A DNA stretch of 15,090 nt from SIG607 sp045533195 (GTDB lineage Bacteria > Bacillota > Clostridia > Oscillospirales > Acutalibacteraceae), in assembly GCA_045533195.1 (NCBI GenBank), contig JAZSHI010000006.1, forward strand, positions 1-15,090, read 5' to 3'. How positions within the stretch are numbered: position 1 is the first letter of the stretch; every line of letters begins with the position of its first letter. The notes beneath the pieces were generated by a model. That model did no database searches. It was not told the origin of the DNA and worked only from the letters and a program-made list of their open reading frames with translations. Made by a program: the position numbers and the translations under genes. Of the stretch, positions 14,650 through 15,090 are shown piece by piece.

Positions 14650-15090
14650 TCACCAATAATATCGTTTTTCTAATTTTTTCTGTTCTTTGCTTTTTTCGTG
14701 TTTACGTTCTCCAAAGAATTCATCCTTGGCAGCAACAGTAGGATCATACCAATCCGCTTTAGCCTTTGCCCACATAATCCATTCCGCAATTTCGCTATCA
14801 TTATCTGACTTGGATTGAACCTCATTAATCAATGCTCGTATTTTACATGCCATAGCAAAATCTTCAGCCTGATTTTCTAAAGCAAGAGTTAATTCTACCT
14901 CTTCATTATATCTTTCACGAAGTTCTTCTCTCTTTCGTTGTTCTTCTCCACGCCTGCGTTCTGCCTCCTCACGTTCTTCACGAACAATCTTCGCATCATT
15001 AATAGCAATAAATATTGCAATCATCATATCTCCAAGTTGCTCTTCAAGAGTTATAAATTTACCATCTCTAAATCTTCTTTTCAAGCCTAC
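14650..15090 (-). CDS. Charged coiled-coil protein of unknown function, C-terminal part (runs off right edge)
   Basis: The frame is open to the window edge, so the start lies outside; 146 residues are visible. The first in-window TTG (15,084) has no support as a start. A highly charged segment (EEREEAERRRGEEQRKREEL, roughly 38-57 of the visible part) predicts a coiled coil. It is followed by an aromatic-rich tail with EWIMWAKAKADWYDP, DEFFGERKHEKS and a final RYYW. I believe similar tails occur in hypothetical proteins of Clostridia and other bacteria, but I cannot assign a family or role. It ends 20 nt before the bidirectional terminator. Confidence 0.7.
   Translation of the reverse strand, partial: VGLKRRFRDGKFITLEEQLGDMMIAIFIAINDAKIVREEREEAERRRGEEQRKREELRERYNEEVELTLALENQAEDFAMACKIRALINEVQSKSDNDSEIAEWIMWAKAKADWYDPTVAAKDEFFGERKHEKSKEQKKLEKRYYW

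Overview
The window looks like chromosomal DNA of an AT-leaning, low-GC Gram-positive anaerobe of the class Clostridia. Three things point there: a PolC-type replicative polymerase, the classic Firmicutes block pyrH-frr-uppS-cdsA-dxr-rseP-ispG-polC, and a fragment of the spore gene spoVAD. A genus cannot be named from the sequence alone.

Core region (1-10,212, all on the minus strand). A strong sigma-A type promoter (10,184-10,212) starts a tightly packed operon of eight genes. PyrH makes UDP and Frr recycles ribosomes. Dxr and IspG are two steps of the MEP isoprenoid pathway, whose products UppS condenses into undecaprenyl diphosphate for the cell wall. CdsA makes CDP-diacylglycerol for phospholipids, RseP is a membrane site-2 protease, and PolC replicates the chromosome. 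Most junctions are 20 nt or less, two have a ribosome-binding site inside or across the preceding gene's end, and a UUCG-capped terminator (201-228) ends the unit at the polC stop codon. Beyond it, a separate promoter drives a ribosome hibernation factor (hpf) that runs off the left edge. The most interesting point here is that PolC appears to lack the usual 3'-5' exonuclease insert while keeping a complete-looking set of PHP metal ligands.

Transition (10,213-11,500). A composite inverted-repeat element shows compensatory base changes between its two hairpin arms. It is followed by a terminator, a GNAT acetyltransferase gene with its own promoter, and a largely empty spacer.

Accessory region (11,392-15,090). 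This is a graveyard of small accessory genes. It holds a DUF4143-type P-loop ATPase whose Walker A is separated from any normal start by a frameshift at a T-run. Next is an MNT nucleotidyltransferase (antitoxin type) whose partner HEPN toxin is broken by a stop codon and truncated, then an N-terminally truncated spoVAD. The ATPase and MNT/HEPN block lies between two copies of a 16-nt direct repeat, one of which is the end of spoVAD. An apparently intact small SWIM zinc-finger gene follows on the plus strand. It converges on the C-terminal part of a coiled-coil protein that runs off the right edge, with a shared bidirectional terminator between them.
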